The notes under the pieces: generated by a model | Told to the model about the DNA's origin: nothing | The model's database searches: none | Seen by the model: the letters and a program-made list of their open reading frames with translations, nothing else | Program-made: the position numbers and the translations under genes | NCBI GenBank assembly: GCA_013180625.2 | Contig: SNVD02013258.1 | Span: 1-64,000 of the forward strand | DNA: 64,000 nucleotides | Direction: 5' to 3' | Source: Boswellia sacra | Lineage: Eukaryota > Streptophyta > Magnoliopsida > Sapindales > Burseraceae | Shown here: piece after piece, positions 35,053 to 48,900 of the stretch | Position numbering within the stretch: position 1 is the first letter of the stretch | Layout of the letters: every line of letters begins with the position of its first letter

Positions 35053-36712
35053 CTGTTAGCTTCTTGTTGTATGTACTGCAATACTGAAATTTCATTTACC
35101 TCTGATTCATAACTTGATTTTCTAAAAGAAAACTAATCAGTATACAAACATGTTTATACTTTTCCATTTAAATCTTGACAAATAGTGTTACTAAATTGAA
35201 GTGTTTCGCTATGAGAATCTAGCTTTGTTAATGTTTGGTTAAATCTTGAACCTTCGCATTGATTGTTCACTTTCTTGTTATTATTAATTTGGTCCTCTTC
35301 AATTTCACTTTTTAAATAATTAACGATGATGTTAGGGTTGATAATCTTCTCGTCTGCATATATAATTTTATTTAATAATAATTAGTTAGACAATGCTGCT
35401 GAAGTTAAGGTAATGCCTATAAATTTTCATATATATATATATATATAAAGCTTATAGCTTTCTGACTTTCTACGATTTTATTAAATGTTGATATTGGATG
35501 ATATTGGAGTTAAGACGATGATTTTCCTCATTTCAAGGGAATTTTTACTAGGAGTTCTGTGTTTGCATCATTTGGTTGAAACCCGAGATCTCGATCTGCC
35601 CCCTATAGTGGCAATGGAGGCCAATGGCAGTGTTTAGGGGTAGTCTTTCTTTTATTATTATTTTTTAATGAAAATTATTATAGTATTTGATCTAATATTT
35701 TTCAAAAATTAGATATCCTATGTGATTTTTGTTCAAATGTAAAGTTTTACTACTTTATTCATAAGAATGAATCTCAGTGTTTCCTTGCCTCTCTTTGTTT
35801 TTTACTAAACACATGCAGTTATTTTTATTAACATAATTCATGAGAATTTGATTATTCTTAGGTTTTTTTTTTTTTAAATTCTTTCTAGTCTTGTTTAAAG
35901 TAGGATTGTTTACTTATTTATTGGCTTGTTATCGTTAATTTATAATAGATGACTTATTAATAAATTACAAAGGTTAAAAAAATAAACAATGTATTTTATG
36001 AAGCATATTACATTATACTAAATTTTATTCGTTGTACGATTTTCATGTATATATATGTATAACCATAGCCCATGAATACTTCTCCATTCTTTGTTCTTGT
36101 ATATATGAAGGAACGTGTATCCTAATAATTGCCTTTATTTACTGTTAACTGTGTTTTAAAGACATATGTCATTAAAAATTATGTAGATTCACTTCAAATT
36201 TGTGCATTTAATACTTTATAATTTTTAAGGGAATTTGGATAATTTTCAAAAGAATTTATACAATTTTTTTAGGACTTAGCATATGACCTTAGGTCACATG
36301 TTAAGCTACCTTCAATATAATGCCACGATCTTTTGGAGTATGAGGTTTCTTGACTTAATATCAAAGCATAAGGTTTTTAGTTTGAACCTTCCTGTATTCG
36401 TATTTGTCTTTCACTCTCTTCTTTGAATTTGGGTTGGGTTGCATTTAGTATATCTTTCTTTCTATCTAAATCTGGATTAGGTCTCGGGTTTGGTGCAAAA
36501 CATTTCTGAATCTGGGTTTGGGCATATCTAAGCTATTTGATCCGCGTTACACGTGAGGTGGAGTGTTAGAATATGCTTAATACTAGTGTATGGCTTATGG
36601 TTTTAGAGTAGGGGTTTTTTTGATAGCCACATATTATCTACTTTTTGTAGCCTTGTTACTTCTTCACTATTGTTGGTTATGGTAAGTATGAAGTATATAT
36701 CCGATATGACAT

Positions 36713-36826
36713 GTTGGATTTAACCATAAATATTTAGCTTAGAGTGTGATGATGACCTCATGAAATAAAAACACAAAATTGGAGAGTAGCTAAATGATGT
36801 ACAAAACTATAATGGCTATTTGCATA
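36713..36826 (+). repeat. Dispersed direct repeat, copy 1
   Basis: ATGTTGGATTTAACCATAAA and following sequence, through ATATTTAGCTTAGAGT..TGACC.CATGAAA to ATGGC.ATTTGC, recurs at 38362-38482 in the same orientation with substitutions. Nature unknown. Confidence 0.5.
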
Positions 36827-38361
36827 CATTAATAAAGCATTAGATAAGTTCAATTGATGGGGTACTTGATAAAACTTTTAATATTTAATGGAAACTTTAA
36901 TACTTCATAGTCACATTTCTTTATGGCCTTTGAATGACTTCATGCCAGTTAAAAAATCGAATCCCAAAGTTTGTCACCATCTTTTTGCTCTTGGGTTTGC
37001 ATGACCCATTTGCAGCAGGTTACATTACCAGCTCACTGGATGTATGGTTAGACAAGAATGTGCATGCTTTTTTTTTTTTTTAAAGTTATATAACCAAGTC
37101 AATTGCGTATGCATGCACACCAACAATTTGGCTAAGGGATTATTTATTCTACCAAAGAGCACTCCAAAATGTTGTTGGCAATAAACAATTACAATCGCTC
37201 ATAAAAATCGACCTTGATAAGATACTTTTAACTTCTATTTATCAAGTTATAAATAAAATGTTTGGAGTTTAAAGAGCAATATTATATAGACATAGTTTAT
37301 TAGTGGGATAAAAGAATGAATAGAGTTACATATGTTCGTATAACTCGTAAATTAATAATAAGTAATGGGATTATCCTTAACATAAACGTGTCGTGTATTC
37401 TGCTGATTTAGTTGTCATTTTTTTATTTTTTTTAATTTTCTAAATAATCCAGAAAAGTCTAACTTCGCTAACTGCCTCTTAAAAAAAAAAAAAAAAAACT
37501 TGAATGCCAACTAAAATGTCTCGACAAATACAGGTATGTCTATCACTCAACATTAAATTTGGTGATATAATAATAAAAAAATTAAAATATAGTTATATAA
37601 AAAAATATATCTTAAACTTAAATATTTGTTTAAAACCTCCCATGTTTCATTGGACGGGTGGGTTTCATAATCAAAGTCTTTAATCTTTAAACTCGGAGGG
37701 ACATATTTGGTGAAGTACAAGCAAGGAAACCTTCGCACGGCTTCCAAAAGGTAACTTGGAAAACTTTGCAGATAAAATCTAATTAATTAAGCAAATTTAA
37801 TCCTGCCAACCGCTACTAAAGATAAAATAATAAGAGTAGAAATTAATTAACTAACAAGTTTAAAATTCACAATGTTGTTTGTTAAAGGAATGGTGCACGT
37901 TCTTTAATCAGATTAACACCATTTTTTGTCACTTAATTAATCCAAAACAAGATTAGTGACCCACGAAACCACTTTGTATATCTTCCAAAGCTTTAACATT
38001 TTTAACAATTCATTAACTAAACTTAATTAATTAAAGATGAAATCCTTTATATATGTTAATAAATCAATTACTGCAGACGTCCTTAGTCAACTTCAGAGAT
38101 TCCCTCTCGTGTTGGTGACATCAACATTGGTCAATTGTGCTGCTGGTCTCTTGCTTGATTGGGCAGGCAATTAAAAGTGTTTCAAATGAGTGCATACAAA
38201 AAGCGCCTTTTCACAGAAAATGGATTCCAAGAAGTAAGCAATTAGAGAAATGCTAATGTTAATTATGAGTGCAATAATGGTAAGTCTGTGATTATGTATG
38301 TTTGGAATTTTTAGTGTGTATATACACACACACATACACATCCATTTTCCTCCTATAACAT

Positions 38362-38482
38362 GTTGGATTTAATATAAATATTTAGCTTAGAGTACAACAA
38401 TGACCCCATGAAAGGAAAAAAAAATAAAAACTGGAGTACTGCAGCTATCATCTATACACAGTATTATGGCCATTTGCTTTAT
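38362..38482 (+). repeat. Dispersed direct repeat, copy 2
   Basis: Diverged copy of 36713-36826, about 1.65 kb downstream, same orientation. Confidence 0.5.
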
Positions 38483-38548
38483 ATATGGATAAAATTATTA
38501 ATGTCATTATAGCGTGTACAAGAACAATATAAAAATATGATATATAAA

Positions 38549-38763
38549 CAAAAAAAAACTTGTTATTTAACTTGTTAAATTAGTAATTAAGCTTTTGATA
38601 CAATTGTTAATTGTTAATGATAACAAAAGCAAAACAAACGTTTAACAATGTAAAAACATTACAAAAAAACCAGAAACCTTGTTAACTCATTACATTAGTA
38701 ACGAAGCTTCTAATATAATTATTAAGGCTAACAAATATAAAAAAATAACAATGTAAAAACATG
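38549..38763. repeat. Diverged tandem duplication of ~110 bp
   Basis: The block containing TTAGTAATTAAGCTTTTGAT (38580-38599) and ending AACAATGTAAAAACAT is followed directly by a diverged second copy with TTAGTAACGAAGCTTCTAAT (38696-38715), ending in the same AACAATGTAAAAACAT. Confidence 0.5.
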
Positions 38764-38933
38764 TTAAATAGGTCAGATTTAATATACTTATGTCATTTTT
38801 GTTTTATTTATTTATTTTATTAATTTTACGAAAAAGGATGAGAACTCGACTGTGGCGATGGAGAACGGTCAAAATGATGATGTTCGATGGCAGAGGAGAG
38901 AGAAACAAACGAAAGGATGAGAGAGAAGTCATT

Positions 38934-39154
38934 TGATTGTATGATAATCTAAGTATGAATGAGTGTAATATTTATTTTAATATATGTATGTTTATGTTGG
39001 AGAAAGAAAATAAGATGGCATATGGAATGGTAAGCATTTATTAGAATGGAAATTGGAAGTAGAAGAGAAGAGAAAAAGTGGTGGAAAATGGGACAAAGAT
39101 GGAATCAACAGGAAAACATTAAATGTTTTACAAAATATCTAACATTTCATAACA
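38934..39154 (-). repeat. 3' LTR of copia-2, internally deleted
   Basis: 221 bp against 395 bp for the other LTR. The ends match; about 170 bp in the middle, corresponding to 44647-44820, are missing. Confidence 0.8.
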
Positions 39155-39399
39155 CTCCCCTTTTAGATATTTTTACTATTTTAGGATAATTACAATTATA
39201 TCTGACTTTGCCAAGGAAAAAAAAACCCAACCTCAGCAAAGGAATATAATTATGTGACATGGACGTGCTTTACTGTCCCATTAAAACCTTGCCAGTAAAA
39301 CCCAGTGGGAAAATCCTGGCTAAAGAAAAAAGAGTACAGTGCCATAAGTATCCAGAATACTCCCTTTGATGACAACTCCCCCTAATTATATCAACAAAG

Positions 39400-42300
39400 C
39401 AATGCTCTTTATCAACTTGGTTGCTTGTTGAGCCGCCGCATGCCAATGCCGTATATTAGTTTCTCAAATGTTGATGTTGGCAATGTCTTAGTAAACAAAT
39501 GTGCAAGATCATTGTTAGAACGGATCTGTTTCACATCAATTTTTCTACTTTCTTAAAGTTAATGTGTGTAGAAGAACTTTAGAGAAATATGTTTGGTTCG
39601 ATCTCCCTTGATATATCCTCCTCTAATTTGTGCTATACAAGCTATATTATCTTCATATATAATTGTTGGAGGATCTATTGTAGGTGAAAATCCACATGAA
39701 TTTTGAATGTGTTCAATAACAGACTGTAACCATATACATTCTCGGCTGGCTTCATGTAATGCAAGGATTTCAGAATGATTAGAAGAAGTAGCAACCAAAG
39801 TTTGCTTTGTGGAATGCTATGAAATTGAGGTCACGTTATAGGTAAAAACATATCCAGCTTATGATCGAGCTTTATAATGATCATATAAATAACCGGCATC
39901 AGTATATCCAACTAAACCATGATTTTCAGAAAGCTCATATGAAAAGAATAATCCCAAATTAGTGGTTCCTCGAAGATAACGAAAAATATGTTTAATCCCA
40001 TTCCAATGCCATCTAGTAGGTGCAGAACTAAATCTTGCTAATAAGTTTACTGCAAATGCAATATCTGGCCTTGTACACTATGCCAGATACATTAATGCAC
40101 CTATAACATTCAGATACAGTACTTCTAGACCAAGTATTTGTTCATCATTCTCTTTAAGACGAAACAGATCCTTTTTGGGATCAAGGGATCAAACTGTCAT
40201 TGGGGTACTCATTAGATAAGCATTATCCATATTAAATCGTTTTAAAATCTTTTTTGTATATGCTGACTGATGAACAAGTATACCGGTTGAAATATGCTTG
40301 CTCTGCAGGCTGAGACAATATTTTGTTTTCCCCAAATCTTTCATTTCAAATTCTCTTTTCAAATATTCAGCAGCATTCTGGATCTCATCAAGAGTCCCAA
40401 TTAAATTCATGTCATCGACATATATTGCTATAATAGCAAAATTGGATTCTGACTTCTTTATAAACACACAAGGACATATGAGATCATTAATATATCCCTC
40501 TTTAATTAAGTATTCCCTAAGGTGATTGTACCAGATTTGCTCTGATTGCTTTAATCCATACAATGATCTTTGTAATTTGAGTGAATACATGCTCCTTTGT
40601 TGTGTTTTAATTGCTTCAAGCAATTGAAATCCTTCAAGAAGTTTCATATATATGTCAGAATCTAATTTACCATACAAGTAAGCAGTAACCACATCCATAA
40701 GGAGCATGTGAAGCTTTTCTGAGACTGCCAAACTGACCAAATATCTGAAAGTGATTGTATCAATTACCAGGGCATAAGTTCTATCAAAATCAACACCCGG
40801 TCTTTCAGAAAAACCTTGAGCCACTAAACGGGCTTTACATCTGACAATCTCGTTTTTCTCATTTTGTTTTCTAGTAAACACGCATTTGTATCCAACGGGT
40901 TTTATATTAGTTGTCGTTCAGACTACAGGTCTAAAAACTTCACGTTTGGCCAAGGAAGCTAATTCTGATTGAATTGCTTCTTCCCATTTATGCCAATCAT
41001 GCCTTTGCTTACATTCATCCACTGAGTGTGGTTCAAAATCATCATTCATAATATTATTGGTTACTATAAATGAAAATATGTCGTCAATGACAATTTCATC
41101 ATGATTCCATATCTCTCTAGTATAATTAATAGAAATTTCGTCATTTTTATCTGTCACTCCATTGGCACGTTCCCCATTAATAACTTGTACCTCTTCAGGG
41201 GCACGTGTTTCATTAGAAACATTTATCTCCGCAAGAGATAAATTAGAAATTGTGGAATCTTTAGCTCGATCATTATTTTCAGCGGGATTGATATTTACTA
41301 CTTTTCTTTTTCGAGGGACAGTATCCTTTGATCCAAACTGACTGCCATGCTTCAGGCGTGTAACAGATTGATTATTCATTGATGCTTGGGAAGTTTGTTC
41401 AATAGGGATATCTATTTGTGCCAGTGCATTCGTAACATGAACATATGATTTTGTTATCTTAACTACATCAGTAAAAACATCCGACGTTTGATTAGCAATA
41501 TTCTAAAGATGTATTATCCTTCACATTTTATTTTCACATTGAGATGTGGGAGGATCAAGATGAGACAATGTTTCTACATTCGGAGAAAGTTCTTGCCTTA
41601 CTTCAAAAGGCATATGCCTAACTTCAGGAGGCATTTTTTGTTTTCTTGAACGCGAAAAAAATGTCTCATCAAAGTGATAATCCGTAAATTATCCGGTATA
41701 CAGATCACCTGTTGTGGGTTCCAAATATCTAATAATAGAAAGAGAATTAAAACCCACATAAATCCTCAATCGACGTTGATGCCCCATCTTTGTCCTCTTT
41801 TGGGGAGCAATGGGAACTTGCACAACACAATCGAAAATTCTTAAATGAGATATATATTCGGTTGTTGGCCAAGTACAAGTTGAAATGGTGGATACTCATG
41901 ATAAGCAGTGGGCCTCAATCTAATTACAGCATGCAAATACATGGCCCCAAACAGAAGTTGGCAACATTGTTCTTAATAATAAAGTATGTGATAATAAAAT
42001 ATGTGCAATTATCTGCAGTCGCTTTATAAGTGATTTTGCCAAACCATTTTGGGTATGGACATGTAGAACAGGGTGCTCAACATCAATTCAAACAGACATA
42101 CAATAATCATCAAATGCTTTTGATGTAAATTTACTAGCATTATCCAGACGTATTCATTTAATGGGATGGTCTGGAAAATGTGTCCGTAATTTAATGATTT
42201 GAGCCAATAGTTTAGCAAATGCAACATCTAGTTGACAATAGATAAACATGAGACCACCGTGCAGAGGCATCAATTAGAACCATGAAATAACGAAATGGTC

Positions 42301-44152
42301 CACTAGGTGGATGAATGGGTCCACATATATCCCCCTGAATTCTCTGTAAGAATGAGGGGGATTCAAGACCAATCTTAGAAGGAGATGGTCTAATAAGCAA
42401 TTTTCCTTGTGAACATGCAGTGCAAATAGTTTTATTTGACAGAAGAATTTTTTGATTCTTTAATGGATGTTCATTTGTATTCTCAATAATCCTATGCATC
42501 ATTGTTGATCCAGAGTGACCAAGACGGTCATGCCACAACATAAAAATTTTAGGATCTTTGAACTTCTGGTTCATTACTGCGTAGGTTTTAATGGACTTTA
42601 TGTATGTATAATATAATCCAGGAGAGAAAGCTTTAAGCTTTTATAATATTTTCTTATGTCTTGATACATCTGAAGTGATATAAAGAAATTCAATATTGTT
42701 TTCATAAGATGTCTCAATGTGATAGCCGTTATGCCTTATGTCCTTAAAACTAAGCAAATTCCTTCTAGATTTGCTTGAATATAAGGCATTATCAATATAT
42801 ACTTTAGTACCACTTGCCAAGATTATAGCAGTTCTTCTAGAATCCTCAATTAAATTAACTGAACCTGATATAGTATTAATCTTTGCTTCTAAAAAGGTTA
42901 ACTTTAGGAAATATTTCTCATGCTTAAGAATAGTATGAGTTGTTGCACTATCAACCAGACATAAATCTTCATCATTTTTATATAAAGCCTTCATGTCCAT
43001 TTCTTTTATTACAAAAAAGTCTACGAGATAAAAGTACATTAAAACATCATAACAGGACACACATATAAACACACATACACACAAAATACATCATAATAAG
43101 ACATATTACAACATGTAGTAAACACAATAACTATTCAATTGGTTGAGGCATTTCCTTCAAACATCATATGGCCAATAGCTTCCCCTGGATCAGTAAGAAA
43201 ATCTAAGACATCAAGATTAGTGGACCTTATGGGTCACTAACATAGTTGGTCTCAGCCTTCTTTCCTTTATCCTTTATAGAGGCCTGTTATAAATCCACCA
43301 AATGTTTGGTCATACGACAGGTACGTGACCAGTGTCCCGTCATGCCACATCTGTAACAAGTTTCCTCACATTTCTTGGGTGATTTGCTTTGTGAACCTCT
43401 GCCTTTAAAATGTTTTACCTTATAGCTTTCCTACCTCTGATGGGCATTTTTGGCATTTATTTGTCCCTAAGATTTATGGCCAACTCGCCGATTACCATTT
43501 CTATGGCCACGCTCTCCTGTGTGTCCTCGTCCCTGGCCATTAAAACTACTAGCATTCGCTTCTGGGAATGGTAGAGAGCCAGTAGGACATGAAAGATGAT
43601 TTTTCATTAACAACTCATTATGTTGTTCAACAAGAAGGAGACAAGAAATTAGTTCTGAATACTTTTCAAAACGAGGCTCTCGATACTACTGCTATAGCAG
43701 CACATTCGAGGCATGAAGTGTTGACAATGTTTTGTCTATCAGAGCATAGTTAGATATATTTTCACCATATAATTTTAATTCTGCAACAATAGTATAAAGA
43801 GTAGATTGTACTCAAAAACTGATTTAAAATCCTGGAATCTCAATTGATCGAAGGCACGTTTAGCCATAGGCAGAAACACATCCCTTTGGTGGACAAATAT
43901 TTCCTCTAAGCTTTTCCAGAACACTACTGGGTCTTTATCAGAAATATATTGGATCTTTAGGTCCTCACACAAATAGTGGCGCATGAAATTCATTGCTTTG
44001 GACCTTTCTTGTGGAGTTGCCTGGTTGCCTTCCAGTATAGTATGTTCTAAATTTTTTGCACATAAATGTGATTGAACATTTGTGGCCCATATTAGATACC
44101 ATTTTATTTCTAGGGTCAAGACAGCAAACTCCAAACTCTTCAAGTTAGACAT
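39400..44152 (-). pseudogene. Degenerate copia gag-pol, copia-2
   Basis: From ATG 44152 in element sense: gag (44152-43775, with KYLIWATNV-like and FMRHYLCEDLK motifs), a CCHC region near 43390-43320, protease with CLVDSATTHTIL (about 42965-42925), GAG-pre-integrase LWHDRLGHSG (about 42560), start of integrase (DICGPIHPPSG, DASARWSHVY; 42350-42230), a decayed integrase C-terminus, reverse transcriptase (40881-40189) with an intact YVDD box, and RNase H (39798-39559) with SSNHSEILALHEASRECIWL and KHI.LKFFYTH. Stops and shifts separate these blocks. The style resembles the Retrofit/Ale-like side of copia, but I did not settle the lineage. Confidence 0.88.
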
Positions 44153-44472
44153 TTTTTGAAACTTCTGGTTCACTTGATAATTTCAGAACCTCGGCCTCTT
44201 TAATTTGCCACTCCTTGCAAACTTCAGGTTTGCAACGATCACTATATATAACAATATGAATAGAGATAAATAAACATAAAATAGAGAAGTAATATAACAA
44301 GAAATAAAGTAAGGTACAATAAATACAAAGTAATTTGAAATTATAAAATATTCTTGTTTTCTGATGTGGAGGATCCAAATTAATGGCAACCATAGAGCTT
44401 ACTTCCAAGAATAACTAAATAATTTCAATTTGATATAGGAGTAGGAAATATACCTGTAAATCATTATTATGC

Positions 44473-44867
44473 TGATATCATTTTATAATCTAAGTATAGA
44501 GTAAGGGTAATATTTATCTTAATATATGTATGTTTATGTTGGAGAAAGAAAAGAAGATGGCATGTGGAATGGTAAGCATTTATTAGAGTAGAAATTGGAA
44601 GTAGAAAAGAAGAGATAAAGTGGTAGAAAATGGGATAAAGATGGAAGTCAAGGTAGGGAAGCAAGATGGGATAATATAGAAAGATAGAGAGAAAAGCGAG
44701 AAGTATACCTTTTTGCTTCCTTTTCTATATATAAAAAACAGAAGAGCGAGGGGATATATATATAGAGAACTCCATCGCCTCAAATCACCCTCTTATACAA
44801 GGCAAACATTTGGACTATAAACAGGAAAACATTAAATGTTTTACAAAATATCTAACATTTCACAACA
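44473..44867 (-). repeat. 5' LTR of copia-2
   Basis: 395 bp, the full-length LTR, with TATATATATA near 44754-44764, a possible TATA region in element sense. Pairs with 38934-39154. Confidence 0.82.
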
Positions 44868-45727
44868 GATTTATTATTTATTATTTTATTTTTAGTCAAT
44901 TGATTTATGATTGAAAGTTATAAAGGGAGAATCCATGGGACTGAGATGAATGGTCCCTATTTCGTAATGTGAAACAGCGAGGAAAAAAAAAACCTTCACC
45001 TACAAGCGCAAATTCCACAATCAATATCAATTCAAGGGGCGACGTCAAACACGTCATAAGCCCTTACCTTGTCCTGCATCTTCTTTTATCCATTAACATC
45101 TTTCTATAGTTGTTTCTATATCTAATTATTATTTATTTCTAACGTGCTATATCACGCCATTCCTATATATATATATATATGCATGCCTATCGTCCAGCGT
45201 CTTCAAAACCATCAATACCCATAAGCAGCTATTCCATCGCCTTTTTGTTTCAGTTTAATTCTTTTTATGTCCCGTCCCCTTTCATTCCTAAGACAACTAG
45301 TCTTGCTCTATTATCTTCTTTGCTTACTGGTTCAAAAGGTTTCTAATTTAATTTTTTTGTTAGAATCAAATGTCAATGATGAACTTATATCTAATAGTTC
45401 TTCAGTCAAGTGGATTCTTAATATAGAATCAAAGGGAGCTAAAGGTTGTGAGAGAAATTTGGCTTGCTAATTCACATTTTTTCTTTTTCATTCTTACAGG
45501 TCCTCAGAGTAATGGCAATGACCTCCATGCCTTGGCTACGTTCTGTGACTCTTGTCTTGGTTCTGTCTGGTTTTTTGGTGATCTTTGAAAGACATGTTCT
45601 GACGACATTTATAGAGATCACTAGTACCTGTACCTTAGAAGTTCACAGGACAAGTACTCAGAACCAAGAGATGATTGTAAGTAATTTTGAGTTCAATTTC
45701 CAATTATGTTACACTTTTAGGGAACTA
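44868..45727 (+). other. Unrecognised stretch with a promoter-like region and two short ORFs
   Basis: A (TA)n box at 45163-45180 is followed by an ATG at 45267. The first ORF (45267-45470) begins MSRPLSFLRQLVLLYYLLCL, which looks like a secretory signal peptide. A splice-acceptor-like TTCTTACAG at 45492-45500 precedes a second open stretch that reaches a donor-like GTAAGT near 45677. Together this could be the 5' part of a small gene cut by copia-3, with a remnant after 51018. I do not recognise the protein, so this is low-confidence. Confidence 0.25.
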
Positions 45728-45976
45728 TGGAATTTGGCTTGCTCTGATATCACTTTTTTGGATATCAATATGCAAGAATCTTGAAAACTTACTCTTTATT
45801 TCTTTATTTCTTGAATTTTATCCACAGACTTAAACAAATAAAAAAATACTCTACTTATATAGCACTCATGATAATCCTAATTCTTCTATGAATATAAATC
45901 CTAATTCTACTTGAACTCAATTTTAATTCCTAAACAAAACTTAAATCCTAAAACAAAATAAAGTTTATTTCCAAGA
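45728..45976 (-). repeat. 3' LTR of copia-3
   Basis: 249 bp, TGGAATTTGGC...CCAAGA on the + strand. Matches 50771-51018 with scattered differences, including a changed terminal base (AAGA against AACA). Confidence 0.88.
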
Positions 45977-45982
45977 CCCCCC

Positions 45983-48900
45983 TTAAACTTGATTTGTTAC
46001 AACAAGTGAATCTCTAATTCTAATAAAGTCTTCATGCACGAGTGGCTTGGTGATTATGTCTGCAACTGGATCTTGTGACCTTATGTACTCCACTTTCACT
46101 TCTCCTTTTGTGATGCAATCTCGTATATAATGGTAACGAGTATCAATGTGCTTGCTTCGATCATGGAACACTAGATTCTTTGCTAGTGCTATTACTAACT
46201 TGTCTCAACACAAATCTTCGTTGGCTCTTCTTATGAAGTATTCAATTCCTTCAACAAACTCCTCAACCAAATTATATGACAAGCGCATGTAGCAGTAGTA
46301 ACATACTTGGCTTCACAAGTTGACAATGTAACTATCGGTTATTTCTTTGACATCAAGTAAATGAAGTATCTTCCTTGAAGAAAACACAACCAGTAATACT
46401 CCTTCTATCATCAGTATCTCCAATTCAATCGCTATCATAATATCCAATAAGTTTGTAATTATCAGAAACTGACTAATACAAACCGAAATCAATAATACCT
46501 TTAAGATAGCGAAGGATTGTTTTAGTAGTTTTGAAATGTGTACTAGTTGAGTTCTCTATTAAGCGACTTACTAGACCAGCTACATAGAGAATATCAGGTC
46601 TCGTACATGTCAAATACAGCAAGCTTCCAACTAAGCTCTTAAATAGTGTTGGATCAATGCTTTCTACTTTTCCATTCTTGGATAGTTTAATTCCACATTC
46701 TCCTGGTGTACTCATGGGATTGCTATCATCAATCTTGAAATTGTTCAAGATCTTTCTTGTATACCCTTCTTGAGAAATAAAAATACCATCTTTTTATTAC
46801 TTAACGTCAATCCCAAGATAGTATGCCATAAGCCCAATATCAGTCATCTCTAACTCTTTTGCCATTGACTTTTTGAATTCTTGAAACGTATTGCATTATT
46901 CATAGAAAAGATCAAATCATCCATGTATAAACACACAATCAAGATATGTTCATCTTTGATCTTGATGTAGAGAGCGTGTTCATAGGGACATTTAGCAAAA
47001 CTTGTTTCTTAAAAGTACTTCTCAATTCGGCTATTCCATGCTCTTGGCGCTTGCTTTAACTTATAAAGAGCTTTCTTTAATTTCAAAACTTTGTCTTCTT
47101 GACCTTTAACTACATAACCCAATGGTTGTTGAATATAAACTTCCTCTTCAAGAATTCTATTTAGAAAGGCGGATTTCACATCCATTTGAAAAATCTTCCA
47201 TTTATTTTGAGCTGCCATTGAGATAATCAATCTTATTGTTTCCAAACGAGCAACGGTAGCAAACACTTTACCATAATCAATGCCTTCCTTTTAACTATAG
47301 GCCTTTGCGACCAATCTTGCTTTGTAGCGTTCAACCTCTCCACTAGCATTCTTTTTTGTATTGTACACCCATTTGACACCAATTTCTTTATGCCTTTGCG
47401 GTAGTGAAGCAAGTTTCCATGGGTTATTCTTTTCAGTGGATTTTGTTTCTTCATCCATTGCATTTCTCCACTTCTTACCTTGTGTTGCTTCTTTAAAGTT
47501 CACTGGCTCACAATTAGCAAAAAGACAAAAAGGAGTTAGATTATCAATTCTCTCGGTTACCTCATAGATTTCTTGTAGACTTCTTGTACGTGGACTTGCA
47601 TCACTTGAGCTTCCACTAGATGAAGATGATATAGATTCTACATGTGAATTTGGTGAAGTGGGAGATGTGTCACTCTCATGTTCTATCTCCATGACTTGTT
47701 CTTCATCTTCCTCATCAATGTAAGGAAGAAAACTATAATCTTTAGTAGGTATATTCCAATCCTAAGTGATTTCTTTATCAAACTTTACATCTCAACTAAT
47801 CAAGATCTTTTTGATCTTTGGATTGTATAACTTGTAACCTTTAGAACTAGATTCATATCCGATAAAAATCAATTTCTTACTCTTGTTATCTAGCTTAGTT
47901 CTCCTCTCATCTGGCACATGCAAATATGCCACACTTCCAAATGCTCACAAATGAGCAACTCTAAGCTTTCTCTTACTTCAAGCTTCTTGAGGTGTTTTTC
48001 CTTGTACACTTTTTTTTAGTGATCTATTAGATAGATACATCGTACATGCTTCAGCTTTTGCCCAAAACTCTTTGGCATTCCTTTATTCTTAGGCATACTT
48101 CGTGTCATGTCAAGAATTGTTATATTCTTTCTCTTTATGACTCCATTTTGTTGGTGTGATATAAGAATAACTAGGAATCATCTAATTCCATTCGTTTCAC
48201 AATATTCATGGAATTCTTTAGATGTAAATTCTCCTCCTCGATCAGTTCTCGTGGCCTTAATTTGATGATCACTTTCTTTTTCAACTACTGCTTTGATTTT
48301 CTTGAAAACCTCAAAAACTTCTTACTTTTGCTTTAGAAAGTACACCTATGTCTTCCTTGAAAAGTCATCTATGAAAAGGAGTAAATAGTTGCTATTACCA
48401 AGAGAACTTGGCTTGATTAGACCGCACACATCTGCATGTATAAGCTCAAGTGGCTTTTGAGCTCTTAAGTATGACTCTTTTGGAAAAGCTTTTCTAAATT
48501 GTTTTCCAAGGTAGCAACCTTTACATAGTTGATTTAGATGATTGATGTAAGGTAATCCTCTCACCATGTGCTTTTTTGACAATAATTCCAGTCTTTCAAA
48601 ATTAAGATGCCCAAATCGAAGATGGCAAAGCCATGACTTATCCTTATAGCATGCTTTGAGACATTTTGTAGCATCATTTTGGATATTAAGCAAGAACATC
48701 CTATTTTTAGACATTGGAACTTTGGCTATAAAATTGCTATTGTTGTCTCTTATGGAAATACTATTATCTTTCATGTGTATGTCATATCCCTTTTCCAAAA
48801 GTTGCCCGAAACTTAAGATATTGTTCTTCATGTTTGGCATATAATAAACATTGGAAATAAATTGATGTTTTCCATTCTTTATACGGATAAGAATGTTACC

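Larger units (their letters stand above)
35053..38933. other. Intergenic, AT-rich, no gene seen
   Basis: Holds the 3' UTR of the ATPase gene, an (AT)n run at about 35431-35448, poly-A/T runs, a pair of related ~115-bp direct repeats (36713-36826 and 38362-38482), and a diverged ~110-bp tandem duplication (38549-38763). 36280-36575 has text like an old SINE or LTR remnant, but no boundaries could be drawn. No ORF has family resemblance. Confidence 0.55.
38934..44867 (-). mobile_element. Ty1/copia element copia-2
   Basis: A decayed copia element on the - strand: 5' LTR 44867-44473, degenerate gag-pol about 44152-39400, shortened 3' LTR 39154-38934. In element sense the LTR starts TGTTGTGAAATGTTAG. 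A weak tRNA-Met primer site (TGATATCAGCAT) overlaps the inner LTR border. No clear target duplication (TCATT against GATTT), so borders may be off by a few bases. Confidence 0.85.

Noticed and set aside
36280..36575. Possible SINE or solo-LTR remnant, with a box-B-like GTTTGAACCT and CACGTGAGGTGGAGTGTTAGA
   Set aside because: No terminal repeats, poly-A tail or target duplication could be found to define an element.
37553..37747. A 64-aa ORF on the - strand containing PPSLKIKDFDYETHPSNETW
   Set aside because: The complexity looks protein-like, but I recognise no family, there are no splice partners nearby and the tail is low-complexity; not enough to call a gene.
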